From positions 992,001 through 1,056,000 of the forward strand of contig JAQFVV010012668.1 in NCBI GenBank assembly GCA_028023455.1: a stretch of DNA of 64,000 nucleotides. Reading direction: 5' to 3'. Positions 12,951-25,198 of this stretch are shown in pieces. The stretch comes from Epiperipatus broadwayi (lineage: Eukaryota > Onychophora > Udeonychophora > Euonychophora > Peripatidae). Position numbers and translations under genes: made by a program. The notes beneath the pieces were generated by a model that saw only the letters and a program-made list of their open reading frames with translations, was not told where the DNA came from and ran no database searches. How positions within the stretch are numbered: the first letter of the stretch is position 1; the number at the start of each line of letters is the position of its first letter.

Positions 12951-13837
12951 CTAAAAATTAAATCATTAACCTAACTCAAGTAATGATATATAACTCAGGG
13001 CGTGTGTGAAAGACTTATGCAATAGTTGGTTCATTGGAGATTAACAAATAGATAACATGTAAAATATCATGTATACAGATAATAAATGAAAGCATCTGTT
13101 TAGTTTATATTAAGAATAGATACTTTAATAAAACTGGAGGCTTTGTTCTCCACTATTCCCATAGAACACATTCCCAAATCATTAAATAAAAACACAATAT
13201 TGAAATCTAGAATTCTTCTGCGATAAGGAATTGGTTTGCCACCTAAACCCACCTTAACATTTAGTCATTTAACATATTTTGTGTGAGCAAGCTCGAATGA
13301 CTTTACAATAATTTATTAATAACTCAACAAAATTTTACAATATTATTTCATTTAGTCCGGCCTCAGGAAATCAATCCGAAGATAGTGATGCACACACACA
13401 CACACACAAAATCTAATTTACATTGAAAGTAATGATGTTATCCCAAATCAATTATTAACATAAAATTAAAAAGACTTGATTTGCTGTCAAATGCGAAAGA
13501 CGAATTGCTGATGACTGCTTGATGCATAGGAATCTTATTAATGCCTGGAAATAAAATTAACCAGATGATCAGAATTCGCATGATGTTGAACATGAAAGCC
13601 CAAAAGAAAAACAAAACTGGGAATACTTATGCACATTTACACACAGACAAATTTCAGGTGAAAGAGTGTAAGGTCAGCAGCCTAAAAAATCGAAGAACAT
13701 TTCAATAAATTGGGTGGCCATGATAATCCAAGCAAATAAGATTTTTTTTTTGATCTTGTGAATCTGAAGGTAAGCTGAGCAATAAACTCACATGACAACA
13801 AATCAACTCTAGACACCCTCCCAGCAGAAAACGAATA
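12951..13837. other. Mixed-composition DNA with a CA microsatellite
   Basis: A CA run lies at about 13391-13408. The section 13480-13720 is somewhat richer in G+C but was not assigned to a family. No gene was recognised. Confidence 0.45.
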
Positions 13838-14808
13838 CACCTGGGTCTCATTTTATGCGGTAGATAGGTTCCACAGAAAACCTGCATTAAAAAAAATCAC
13901 ATAAAACTAAACTTAATTTACCTTGAAAAATGGGGGATAGGGACTGTATTTTTCAGAATTCGCATAAAAGCAAAGCAACAACAAAAAAATTACTTTAAAA
14001 TTCACATTAAAAAAATAAGCAAATAAAGTATGACCAATAAAAAATTCAAAATATTTAAAAAAAATTAATACAAGACAAACCTTTTTTATTACTACAGTAT
14101 TTAATTTTACATTTTTCATACATATTTTAATCATTACCGCTAGCGTCCATCTGTAAACTGGTAAGAAATCAGATTCGATGTGTTGTAATGTATTGTGGCT
14201 TCTCCTTAAATGAAGTCAAGAATCTCTCAGCAATTATGTCCAGAGAAACATGTTAGCCACTTTATTTTTATTCATGATGTGATGTACAACTAGCGACACT
14301 TTCAGTCTTGTGCTGTGTTAATGGTTTTATGTTTCTATATTAAAAAAATGAAATCACAATCAAAACAAAAAGATTATACATTATCATCAGAAAGATTATT
14401 TTCAGTTTCTAAAATCATTTTTTATTTTAAAAATCTAAAAGATTATTTATTTCTGTTATACATATATAACAAAATATGTTTTAAAAGTTTACATTTTTTG
14501 AATATTTATAGCGATATTTTTATATGTAAGTATAAATCTATTATTATTATTTACTCATTAGTATAAATAGGTTATTTACATAGAAGCTAAGTTCTAAATA
14601 CAGCTTCAGGCATATTCACGTTAGCTGCTAATATAACGTTATATTTTTGAAAAAAAAAAAAGTATTTCAAGTCAAAATAAGTTATTAATAATTTAAATTT
14701 CTTGATATCTAATAAATATAGTGAAATATGAAAGATATTAAGAAGAAACATGAATCACATAACTTCAAAATTGCATTAAAATAATCTGCATAAAACAAGA
14801 CCTAGGTG
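13838..14808 (+). mobile_element. Terminal-inverted-repeat DNA transposon, copy A (TA target site)
   Basis: The left end CACCTGGGTCTCATTTTATG and the right end (reverse complement CACCTAGGTCTTGTTTTATG) are inverted repeats. Each is flanked by TA, as expected for the Tc1/mariner/pogo superfamily. The 971-bp unit has no intact transposase. Copy B (18358-19658) matches it in the opposite orientation at both ends. The similarity of the TIR to Tigger/pogo ends (a TTTTATGCGG motif) is from memory and tentative. Segment 14180-14275 resembles the 3' end of the LINE at 47.6 kb. Confidence 0.7.
14180..14275 (-). repeat. LINE 3'-end-like fragment inside element A
   Basis: Read on the minus strand, GTTTCTCTGG, ATAATTGCTGAGAGATTC, TTGACTT and TAAGGAGA correspond in order to the last codons and 3' tail of the LINE ending near 47.6 kb, at about 80% identity by eye. 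It could be a 5'-truncated LINE insertion, or a tail shared by both element families. Confidence 0.6.
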
Positions 14809-16370
14809 TATATAATATAAATTTCCCAATCTAATTAGAGAATAAATGAAATAAAAGCAGCACTAAAAAAAGGATTTCCCAAAACCCAGACTCGGCAGTA
14901 ATACATCGCCAGTTCTTTGAAGTCTAATGATGTCAAATAATTTGATTTTAACCCAAGCTTGCACACACATGATAACCCATAGGTTTAACGCAAACTTATT
15001 TTATAAACGAGAAATCTTCTCAATAAAGCAAGGCTAAAAGAAATCTTTGTAAATACTTTTAATAAATAATTTGCCCCATATGCTTGATTTAAGACATTTT
15101 ATAATTTCCCTTCCCCTTATATTTTTAATAAAATATCTCTTATAGCTCTCAAATGTATGAAGGAATGAATAAGCTTTGAGATCGAACTAGCAAACTATCA
15201 AAACAGATATATTATATAAATGGTAATATAAAACATTAAAATATACCCCTATAGATAAATATTAATACCACATAAATAATAAGCAAAATATATTATACAG
15301 ATTGGATTTAAGAAATCAGAAATAGCGAAGTAAAGCATGAAGATTACAAAGAATATATTAATTATAAAGAATGATCGAGGGTTAAATTACATAGCGTATA
15401 AAGTTACATTGATTAAATTACATTATATGAAATCAAAGATTTAATACTAATTAGACAAATGAAGATTTACGAGAACAAAATGGAAGGTGAAAAGTTCATG
15501 AGAAGTATTTTAAAATGTTACTGGCACCGGATTTTGGATCTTGGCAATGGTACAATTCCCATAAAACCTTAATTGATTTTCTGACAGAAAATTCATTTTA
15601 CAGGTAGAATGTTTGGTTCTTGAAGCACCAGTACAGAATGCAGGCAGTTAGTTCAACAGTTCAATTCATTTAAAAACACTATAGTCTTCGGCATTCTGCT
15701 GGATAGAGGCCCAGATGGCAGGCAAACCTGATGGAGCTAGTCGCTGTACATGGTCTTGTATGAAAAATTAAGCATTTCAACAATATCATGTAACATTCTG
15801 TCTCTTCAACAAAATATAATCTGCTCTCTCTTTTTATTCTCCCCACTATTTTCAGCCCAAACTCACTCTATTGCATTTTGTATCATTCAATCTCGACAAG
15901 CCTCCACTCTCCTTTGTTTCAAAACAATTTTCTTTTTATAAAAATCAAACTTTAAGATTTTGTAATCTAATTTTGATTTAATTTCTAATTTCTTATTAAG
16001 GAGGCCATACTTAATTGCCACGAAACGAAACTCTAATTTAAAATTAATTAATTCAGAAATGTTGGATGGCTTATCTAAAATGAACCACACAAAATATTTT
16101 CAACATAAGAATAAAATAAATAAAAATATTATATTATATGTTTTTTTTATATATAAAGTTTAATTTTAGTTTTAACAGAACCCAGCATTAATTTATATAT
16201 ATATATGTTTACCACACATACATGCCTATTTCATAAGTTATGACAAAAGATATTTTTATGAAAAAATAGTTTTTTAATTGCATTTACTTTAATAAATTAT
16301 TTCTATTTAATGCAAAATTCTGTTAAATACTTTTCTACACACAGGAACCAGGTTTGAAATACCGATTGGT
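14809..16370. other. AT-rich DNA with a GC-richer patch, no gene recognised
   Basis: The part at about 15480-15760 is richer in G+C, with several short frames, but is unrecognised. The rest is A/T tracts. Confidence 0.5.
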
Positions 16371-16375
16371 TTATG

Positions 16376-16425
16376 TAGGGCTGTGAAGCATGGATCTGAC
16401 TTCCAGATCCATTGCGTCAATATTT
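16376..16425 (+). repeat. Short segment shared with the 5' end of the LINE at 52.6 kb
   Basis: GGCTGTGAAGCATGGATC, GACTTCCAGATCCATTGC and TCAATAT recur, inverted, at about 52595-52640. The two copies differ at only two or three positions over about 45 bp. It is therefore a dispersed repeat piece, either a 5' fragment of the same LINE family or a common insertion. Confidence 0.75.
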
Positions 16426-18357
16426 GGTGGTGAAACTTTAGTTGCTCTAATCCCATCAATAAAATCATATTCCTGGTGACTTCAAAATATCAAGTGTCAA
16501 CTGACTTTATATATTTATAATTTTTTAAATTGCAAATAAAGTATAGCAATTCAATAGAAGAAAGGATGAAAAATATATGTAAAAACTGATAATATAAAGA
16601 TCTCTTTTACAATTTTTCAAGATATCTTTTTAAAAAAAATCCCATTTAAAATTTTAATTATAGTTTTAATGGAACATTAACTTCTTCTGACTCCAGGACC
16701 ATAATATGAGATTAGTTGAAATATCGAAAAAGAAAATTTAAAGATAAATATCTAATTGCTATTATTCAAATAACTTATACAAAAAAAAAAAAAGGGAGCT
16801 CTCAATTCCAGCAACCTGTTAGTGACAAGATTGATAAGAATTAGAGAGTAAAGATTTTTTTTTAAAAAAAAATCTTACACTTTTGCAGTTCCCTGATCAT
16901 TTGTCAAGCTTAACATCAGCTGTCAGTTGATTATTACTGCTGGAGGAAGTCTCTGATAACCATTTAATTAGAATCAATAATTTCAGATGTCAAAACAATC
17001 AAATATTTGGTGAAAAAAATAAATATTGACAAGTTTTACATAAAGTAAGGGTTTTTTTCTCACTAAGGCTCAGTGGAATGGCAAAGGCTTATGCTATTTC
17101 TCAATTATAACATTTTAACCAGATTTAATTTTCTTTCACCTTTCTTTTCCAAATTATTGAAAAAAATAAATGAAAATCTTTCACCAGGTTATATATATAA
17201 ATTTACAAATAGATATTTATATTTTTCTATTCACGTGTGAATATGTCTATCTTAAAAAACTTATTGAAAAGTCAAGAAAGTTTGTCATTCATAGTGACCT
17301 AACAAACTTTTTTTAATTCACCAATAAAGTAAAGTGCTTTTTAAGAATACTTTTTAACTTTTGATATCAAATTAACAATTGCAGCAGCCAATCAACCTTT
17401 CTTCCTACTTGAACATTCCTTATCTATTTTCTTTAATTTTTATAACACTTGTATGACATTTTAATTTCAAATTATTCAGCTATAATTTCTCTGCTTCATG
17501 CTTTTCCAACATATTTTTTTAAGTAAGTTTCCAAGCATTTAAAGTAGTAGATATCCAGAACTCAGGAATCTGCAATTCACAATAATAGATCCAAACAAGT
17601 AGATACTTTAATTAAAAACTCTTAATTTAATCCATTTAAATGTAACTCAACACTATTGCAATTCTTCTATTTATTTGATCTCTTTTTATTTACACAAACT
17701 GTATTAAATAAAATGGTTAACTGATATCTTAAACTATCTTCCTAATCATTATATTATTTTTAGGATAGCCAAATTTATTAAATATTACTTGTATGTCAAA
17801 TGTTAATCTTAGTCTATCTTCAAAATGGCTGAATATAGTTTCTAAAGTCTTGATATCAAATTATTTATTTTGAGATTTGACATTTTTTAATTTACACTTT
17901 CAAAGTTCCAAGCATAATTTACATAGTAGAATATTTTATATGATAAACTTTTTTTAATATGTATTATATGATAATAATTAAAATCTAAATTTTATTTAAA
18001 GAAATTATTTAATTCTTTACCTATTTATAATAAAATTAATATCAAATCTAAAATCTTTTAATGTATTTAGAGATTCACTAAATGTCAAAAACATAATTTA
18101 ATTAAATATATACATTTTAATTATTAAAAAATAAATAAATAACAGGATGAGAGTTTTAAATATAGTATACTTACTTTCCACCAAAATTAAGATATAAAAT
18201 TAAACAATTTAACAACTTCAGTCATCATCGTCATCATAATAATATTTTATTTATTTATTAAACAATATATATAAATTGAAATAAAATAAAATAACTCTAA
18301 ATAAGAAAAGAAACTTGTGCAAGGAGTTATTTATAAAAGTCATCAAATTTTAAAATA
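16426..18357. other. AT-rich DNA, no gene recognised
   Basis: A perfect-looking A/T hairpin (T tract followed by A tract between GTAAAGA and TCTTAC) lies at about 16848-16878. Otherwise only short frames. Confidence 0.6.
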
Positions 18358-19658
18358 CACCTGGATCTCATTTTATGTGGATTTATTTAATGCAATTTTG
18401 AATGTTATGCGATTCATGTTTCTTCTTAATATCTTTGTATGCAGTTTTCTTTTATGCGCTAAAAATTATTAGATCAGAAGTTGAGCTCCAATAATGCGCT
18501 ATTACTTTAAATATTATAAATTTCATGCACTCACGTCATATTTAAAGTAATAGCGCATTATCGGAGTTCAACTTCCATTTAATAATTTCAATATTTTCAG
18601 TGCTTTATAATAGTACTGTAATAGATTTTATGCGATAAAGAAGTTCATAATTCACTTAAAATCAGCATTTCCCCATTTTATATACACACATTAAATTTTA
18701 TAAAACTATAATGTAAATCTGTTCAAACATTATAGATGAAAAATACTATGTATGTTGTTGGTTTTGCATTTTAAATCACATTCTATTTTTGCTTTTTTAA
18801 AAAAGAGTATATAATCAATTAATCATTTAGTGTCTGCAAGTTTATTTTTAAAAGGTGAGTAATAGCGGTAGGCACAATTAAATTTGACAATTAAAATATG
18901 ATGTTTAACTGTAATTAACAATTTAAAAATTACTTAATGTGATCTGAAATGATAAAATTTTATTTTTAAATGGAATTGAAAATTAAAAAATTAAAGACAA
19001 AAATAAAAATTTAATTTTTAATTGTTAGTTTTAATTAAATTTTTCCCAACAGTGGTGAGTTGGTGTCTTTTTATTATCATAAATCTAAGTTCTTATTTTT
19101 ATTTTAAACTTTTAGTTTACTCTAATGGAGAGAAAAAAAAACACCCAAGAAAATGAATTTCTTTGGAAACAAAAATTTCAATTTTAGATTGCTTAGTGAA
19201 ATGGAAGGAACAACAGTTATTGGAAAACATTTTAGTTGTATATCCTCTTGACTTTATTTAAGGAGAAGCTACAGTACCTCACATCACATCACATCATGAT
19301 GAATCAGATGTCTCAAATAGTGATAATGATTAAAATACCATACATGTATAAAAAAAATTTAAATTACGCATAAAAATATATTATTTTGAATAAAATTAAA
19401 TACTGTAGTTAATAAAAAAAGTTTGTCTTGTATCAATTTTTTTCAAATTTGAAAATTTTTATTAGTCATATTTTATTTTATTTTATTTTTATGCAAATTT
19501 TAAAGTAATTTTACACTGTTGTTTTGCTTTTATGCAATTTTTGGAAAATTACTGTACATATCCCCCATTTTTCAAGGTAGTTAAGTCTATTTTTGTGTGA
19601 TTTCTTTAATGCATGTTTTCTGAGGAACCTATCTACCACATAAAATGAGACCCAGGTG
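18358..19658 (-). mobile_element. Terminal-inverted-repeat DNA transposon, copy B
   Basis: This is a 1301-bp inverted relative of element A. It is bounded by CACCTGGATCTCATTTTATG on the left and the reverse complement of CACCTGGGTCTCATTTTATG on the right, each next to TA. Its right end matches A's left end through the phrases ATAGGTTCCTCAGAAAA, TTAATTTACCTTGAAAAATG and AAATACTGTAG. Its left end matches A's right end. The segment at 19250-19300 (TTTAAGGAGAAGC, then CATCACATCACATCA) is again LINE-tail-like. A short hairpin is nested at 18477-18575. No intact transposase frame is present. Confidence 0.7.
18477..18575. repeat. Short hairpin nested in element B (about 38-bp arms)
   Basis: GAAGTTGAGCTCCAATAATG and the bases to CTTTAAATAT pair with ATATTTAAAGTAATAGCGC through GAGTTCAACTTC. 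Two or three mismatches are seen and the loop is about 22 nt. It resembles the hairpins at 10994, 38379 and 41607 in size. Confidence 0.85.
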
Positions 19659-22125
19659 TAATGATTAAAAAAAAACATAAAAATAAATACAAGAATCATG
19701 TGCAAAATATACAGTGAATAAATTTATAAAAATTAATAAAAAACAACAACACACAAACACAATATATTATAAATATATTATTTATCTACCAAAACTATAC
19801 ATAAGAAGAAAAATAGCAAACATGAATGTATATAGACACTGCAATGCATACAAATGCTATTTACAGTAATAAATAATACAATAACTAAAGTTTCAAACAA
19901 TTTTTTAAATATACAAAATAAAATATGAGTAACAACCAGTAAATAAACAGCAACAAAAGAATTAAGCAATCTGACACCACTGTAACTAAATTATTTATGA
20001 CTATTTTCCAAATTAAAGTCTTATAGTACCAAAAAAAAAAAGAAAGAAAGATTTTGGCTAAATGAGTATTAATGAACAACACTTTATGATATAATTATAA
20101 TAGTAGCAGAAAGATTTAATTCTGCCTTTTCAGAAATTTTTTTCTAGTGTTTGCATTATTTTAGTACATAAGCAAGGATTATATATACTATGATTATCAA
20201 AAATTAATAGTTTATACTTCTGATTTAAAAAATCTATTTAATGTCTACTAGCCATGTCATGATACTTTTAGATTATGCCACGAGACAGTGGATAAGTGAA
20301 AGTACTTGGAGAATAATTAGACTACAATTTTTATTAGAAATTTATCCTTACACCTTTTAATTTGTTAGATCAATATTTTTTCAGGTTTTAAGTAAGTTTT
20401 TGGTGCTAACATTATATAACATCTTTCTAATTGTGTGTGTATATATATAAATAAGAGACATTACAAAGAGTTGCAGGGTCATATTATATATAATTGTGGC
20501 AGAGGTTCAATCTTATATATTTATATAATGAAACAGATTGTCTGCGCACCACACAATATGTATTCATGCATATGTATTTAAAACTTGAAAAGTAGAAATA
20601 AACACAAACAAATTTTACATATATATTTAAAATAAATCTGGAATAATTGAACTATTAAATGAAAAATAATATTAACTGATATTTATGAAAATACTGTAAA
20701 TAATTTAAAATCAAATATAAAAAAAGAGAGCTCTATTTAATAATGTTATATTTGATTTATTTCTGATTTTGACAAAAATCTAAATTTTTGAGATAAAAAA
20801 ATTTTTTTTTGTCTAAAACAAAGATATATATATATATTTAATGCACATTAATTATAATTAGCTGAATAATACATTTGTATTTAAAAGATTAAGAAATACT
20901 TTTGTACTTAAAACCTATTTTTGATTTTGGCAAATGTAAATTTAAAAAAATCACAGAACAATGATAATTTAGTTATTTTGTTTTTATTAATCAAGAAGAG
21001 AAATATTTATTATTAATCATCCTGTTTATAAATTTCATTTTATCTACTATAAGAAGTGTATTCACATTAACTGAGAGTAGCATGTAGAAAGTCAGTTTCA
21101 AAGAAATGGCAACTCCTTATTAGTAACCACATTGTTAAAGTTTGAACTCCTGAAAAAGATTGCTTTTCTATGATTTTATAGCCCAATATAAGAAAAGTAG
21201 ATACTACTTGTCTAGATGAAGTTGAAGAAATTTTAAAAGGTGAACTGAGTCAAGAAGTATCAATTGATCTTATTATATATGTTGACCAGAGCATATTTTA
21301 CTGGCAATTTCTATGAGAATTTATCTAATCTTGAGACATTATTGATATACACTTTGCATACATTGTTTTATAGGTGCAGTGAAGCACAGATGAAATAAAT
21401 TTACTTTCAGTCATATATATATATATACTGTTTATATATGAGATGTATGAAACACAGATGGAAAAAAATAGCAAGTAAATAAAATATATATTGACATATT
21501 ATTTTAAACAATAACTCTGCTATTAATGAAACTCAATTTCTGTTTATTACTTAAAGAATATTTGACAACTACTACACAGTGTTAATTTGTTTTAAAAGTA
21601 AATAATTTTTGAATAAACTGAATAAATTATTTAACTACTGGAAAAGAAATATCCAGGAAGAAAGTAAAAGTGACTAATCAATTTAAAGTCTCCAAAAAAC
21701 AGAAACTCTACATGTATTTTTTAAAAATTTTGTTATGTTATTCATTTTGTTTTACAGTTAAGAAAAATTAAATTGCTGATTAATCCAAACAAAATAAAAT
21801 GCCAAGACAATGATCTAATTTGCATAAATTAGAATATGTCTCTTCATTACTATCATCTGCACTCAGCTTTGAATATGAAGTCCAGGAGCTTTGAAAGTGC
21901 TCAACACTGTTAAACATATAATTTTACAATATCAAACTTCTCTCACCTAAGGGTGTTAATGCAAAATTATTGATATTGTATCATTTGTATATTTAGGTTG
22001 CATAAATAATTCGAATTAAAGACTAAAAAAATTTAAGTATAAAAAAATTAAAATATTTTAATTTGATAACACATTGTGTAGGAACATTATGCATTTTTAT
22101 TAATGTTACAAAAATCATGTGAACC
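19659..22125. other. AT-rich DNA, no gene recognised
   Basis: The short overlapping minus-strand frames at 19511-20082 encode low-complexity hydrophobic peptides and are not supported as genes. TA runs lie near 20826 and 21415. No repeat family was recognised. Confidence 0.6.
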
Positions 22126-22128
22126 AGT

Positions 22129-22206
22129 GTTATTTAATAGAATTATGACATAGTTTTTCAGAATCATGTTATTTAATAGAATTATGATATAGTTTTTCAG
22201 AGTCAT
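22129..22206. repeat. 39-bp tandem duplication, two units
   Basis: GTTATTTAATAGAATTATGA and the bases to CAGAATCAT are repeated head to tail, with two substitutions. This is a recent local duplication. Confidence 0.9.
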
Positions 22207-22945
22207 ATAATACTTTATTACAAAATAGATCTAAATTATAATATTTACTTGCCATAAATTCATTCGTTTTGGTCATGGATTGAAAAATAAAAAAAATGTA
22301 ACTATTATTATGCATGTTTTTGATAAGCAAGACTCAATAAAATTAATTCATTATTATTAGATACATCAAATTGATATTGCATTATAGTGACTATATGAGT
22401 GATAGTTTAAAATAAGGTTTTTACTTTTTGCAAAGTTGAAGCTAAAGTCAAAGTTATTTTTTTATATTGCAGCTTCTCAATAAAGATCTCAGCAATAAGA
22501 CATTTAAAAAAAAAAGTAAAAACAAAAAAAAATTGAATATAAAAATTATTCGCTTTTAGTAAAGGATGAAATGTGAAACTGTTCTAAATTCAGTATCATA
22601 TGCAAGATTATAATCAACAGATAAAAATATACCTAGTTAGAACATCTCAGATTTAGTAAGTTTGCATTGGATTAGTTGTAAGCCCAATAAATATGTAACA
22701 TTAGACATGTTATTCAATCCTTCCATCATTATAACATAGTGCTATTCTGCACAAGCATTTTAAATACTGAGATGCAAAAATAAATCATATTAAGAATTAA
22801 TATTAAAAGGATAGCAGCTGTGATAAACTACTACTTAAATTGATCAAGAGTTTTATTACTTGGTTACAATGAATATAAAAATAGAAGTATTATTCATATA
22901 TCTTCTCCTTTACTTTTTTTTCATTCTTTCATATAATTACTTTTT
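22207..22945. other. AT-rich DNA, no gene recognised
   Basis: Only short frames and A/T tracts up to the start of the large inverted repeat. Confidence 0.6.
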
Positions 22946-23470
22946 ATAAATCACCACATATACACTCTAATGCAATTTTTTTTATATAATTCCTTTAATT
23001 TTCTAACAGTTTCGACTGTCCTGCAGTCTTCACCAGAGCTACAACATTTGAACATATAATCATATAACCATTATTGCACATACATATAAAAATACATATT
23101 TTACATTATTATTCATAATCATATTTTATTTTTAACCCTATACCTTTACTTTACTTTTTTTTTAATTATCATTTTTTCATTATTTCTTTACTATTTCTAC
23201 TTTTTATTTTTTACCTTTTCTTCCTGTCTATCATTCTACATTACATTACTTTCTAATATATTTTATTTTACTTTTAATACCTATAAATCTAATTCCTTTC
23301 CTTCCTTACTCTTTTATTAATAATTTTTATTCCTATTCCTATCTTTATTCCCTTTCATAGTTCACTTATTCATTTTACTCACCATTTACATGACTTTCTT
23401 CTTTCTTTTTAAATTTATAACTGATTCTTTTTTCCAAAATCCTTAGCCTCCTTTTCATATACTCCTTTAA
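22946..23470 (-). repeat. Left arm of a large palindrome (pairs with 26445-26976)
   Basis: About 525 bp of pyrimidine-rich sequence is the reverse complement of 26445-26976. Landmarks in order are CCACATATACACTCTAA, CTGCAGTCTTCA, ACAACATTTGAACATATAAT, TTTTTAACCCTATACC, CTATCATTCTACATTAC, TACCTATAAATCT and ATACTCCTTTAAT. Identity is roughly 80-85% by eye. Homology stops exactly at a TTAA (23467-23470), where a TTAA-bounded element begins. Confidence 0.85.
23009..23036 (-). other. Hammerhead-ribozyme-like core, left arm
   Basis: On the minus strand the order is CTGGTGA, a stem GACTG/CAGTC with a CAGGA loop, then GAAAC. This matches the hammerhead core plan CTGATGA - stem II - GAAA, with one substitution (A to G). 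A convincing stem III and cleavage triplet are not obvious: what follows GAAAC is TGTTAG. Flanking stem I pairing is only about two base pairs. It is a candidate, probably degenerate. Confidence 0.4.
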
Positions 23471-24070
23471 TTTATTTTTTGCTGGTTACGACTAAAAACA
23501 TGACGGTTTCACGTCAGCTTCGAGTCACTCTAATTCCCACATTTTTAACACTACCATTAAGATTTTGCATTATTTTTAAAAGTTAAAAAAAGTTCCATAA
23601 GATACTGCCCTCTCTTGAATTATTTTACAAGTAAAAAATCAATAAAACTGACGTTGAGGGTCTAACAAAGGAAGAGGGGTGTCCATTCTTGATGCTGATT
23701 GGTTGTTAGCTTTTGATAACAAAGAAAATGAATTGTCAATAATTAAAGCATTACAATTTCTTTTCTTTCATTTCAATAATGATAAACGAATGTTTTAGAT
23801 CATTTTAAAAGTATTTTTTGACAAATTATATATTATTTTGATAAAATATGCTAAAAAAAATTATTTTAGAAAAATAGTTAAGACTTTAGCAAAAATTATT
23901 TACTTTTCCGCAACATAAAATTGGGAAAGAAATCACTGACGTCAGCAAAACTTTTTGGTTGGTGAGTAACGTTCATTTTAGATTTGCCGCTTATCGAATA
24001 TTTTTATAATTATAAATAAAAATTTATTTTTGAAAAAAACTTTCATTCACTTTCATAACCTGACAAATTA
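23471..24070 (+). mobile_element. TTAA-bounded piggyBac-like element, copy 1 (right end lost)
   Basis: This segment is a direct homologue of 25199-25796. Shared phrases include CTGCCCTCTCTTGAATTATT, ACAAGTAAAAAATCAATAAA, AAAGTATTTTTTGACAAATT, TTTGCCGCT and ATAACCTGACAAATTATTAA. The start at TTAA (23467-23470) aligns with the start of copy 2 but is degraded. At TTAA 24071-24074, where copy 2 continues with TATACATTTTAC, copy 1 instead runs into another TTAA-bounded unit. The homology therefore breaks at a TTAA. There is no transposase frame. Confidence 0.65.
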
Positions 24071-24074
24071 TTAA

Positions 24075-25194
24075 CCCTTGCCTGGAACTGGACGCAAATT
24101 TGCGGATGAAGCACCACTTATGGCATTAGTACTCAATGCAATATTGTGTTTTGAAATTTCCTTTGACAACAGTCAGCAGTTTTGTCCGAAAAATTCCGTT
24201 TTTCGATTCTAGTACATGTGTATACTAATCAGGTATTAGTTTGTAAAGTTTCACATAGATGGTGGTTATAATTAATGATTTATTTGTTATTCTGTGGATG
24301 ATAATCTGTAAACCCCATATTCACTCTTTTACCTACCTATATACAGAAATGACATTATACTTTGATATCTGCAAAATAATTTGCATTTTTTTTTTAATAA
24401 TTTGCATTATTCTTTCAATTGGTAAGTTATAATAATTATTTATGATTTATTTTTCTTTTTTAAAAAAATATTTCTATGAAAATAAGCTATTTGATTTTCT
24501 ATTCAGATATTTAGAATCAGTGATAATTGTTCAACTTTCATATTCTTGCGCACACTTTTTGATATTTATTCTCGCAAGTAATATTTTGAAATCAAGTAAA
24601 TATTACTAACTAAATATTATGTCTATTTCAAAAAGTTATAATTATATTTTCTGCAATAACAATAAGGTTGTTTTTGTAGATTTTGAAAATATGAAGGATC
24701 GTTTTTATCAATTGAAAATTTTCAAAATCACATGATGTTTTCTTATCTATAAATGTTTGAATATCTGTTATATTTTTTTACAAAATATTTTAGTTTTAGA
24801 AAGTATGTGAATCAAAACTTGATTTATATATATTTTTATAATAATCTATTTCAATATATAAAAAATAAACAGCATTTCTTTTTCATATATTTTGAGTGAC
24901 GTGATAGCATATATATATCTATCCATTTTTCACCCCTCATTATATACATTGGGTTTTTGGGACAAAAAAATATAAATAGGTGTTATTTTTTTCATATAAA
25001 ATATAATTTACATTTTAAAATGTATATGATCCAAAACTTTGATTTATATATATTTATTATAAAGTTTTCAATAAATAAAATTAGCATTTCTTTTTCATAT
25101 ATTTTGAGTTACGTGATAGCATATATGCATATATCTGTAATTGTAAAAATGTACAGTTTGGGCCCCTTTTTTGAAAAAAAAAACTATGAAAAGG
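24075..25194 (+). mobile_element. TTAA-bounded element, candidate piggyBac-like MITE
   Basis: The unit begins TTAA-CCCTTGCCTGG and ends GAAAAGG-TTAA, so both boundaries are TTAA with CC/GG termini, the pattern of piggyBac insertions. The terminal inverted repeat beyond the first few bases is weak. It holds a perfect 12-bp palindrome CGCAAATTTGCG at 24093-24104 and an internal direct repeat (24800-24925 with 25033-25140). The plus-strand frame at 24957-25265 crosses the right boundary and is not a supported gene. Confidence 0.45.
24800..25140. repeat. Internal direct repeat of about 110 bp, two copies
   Basis: Both copies (24800-24925 and 25033-25140) share AAAACTT(T)GATTTATATATA, then AGCATTTCTTTTTCATATAT, then TTTTGAG and ACGTGATAGCATATAT. 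They are separated by about 105 bp. Confidence 0.8.
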
Positions 25195-25198
25195 TTAA

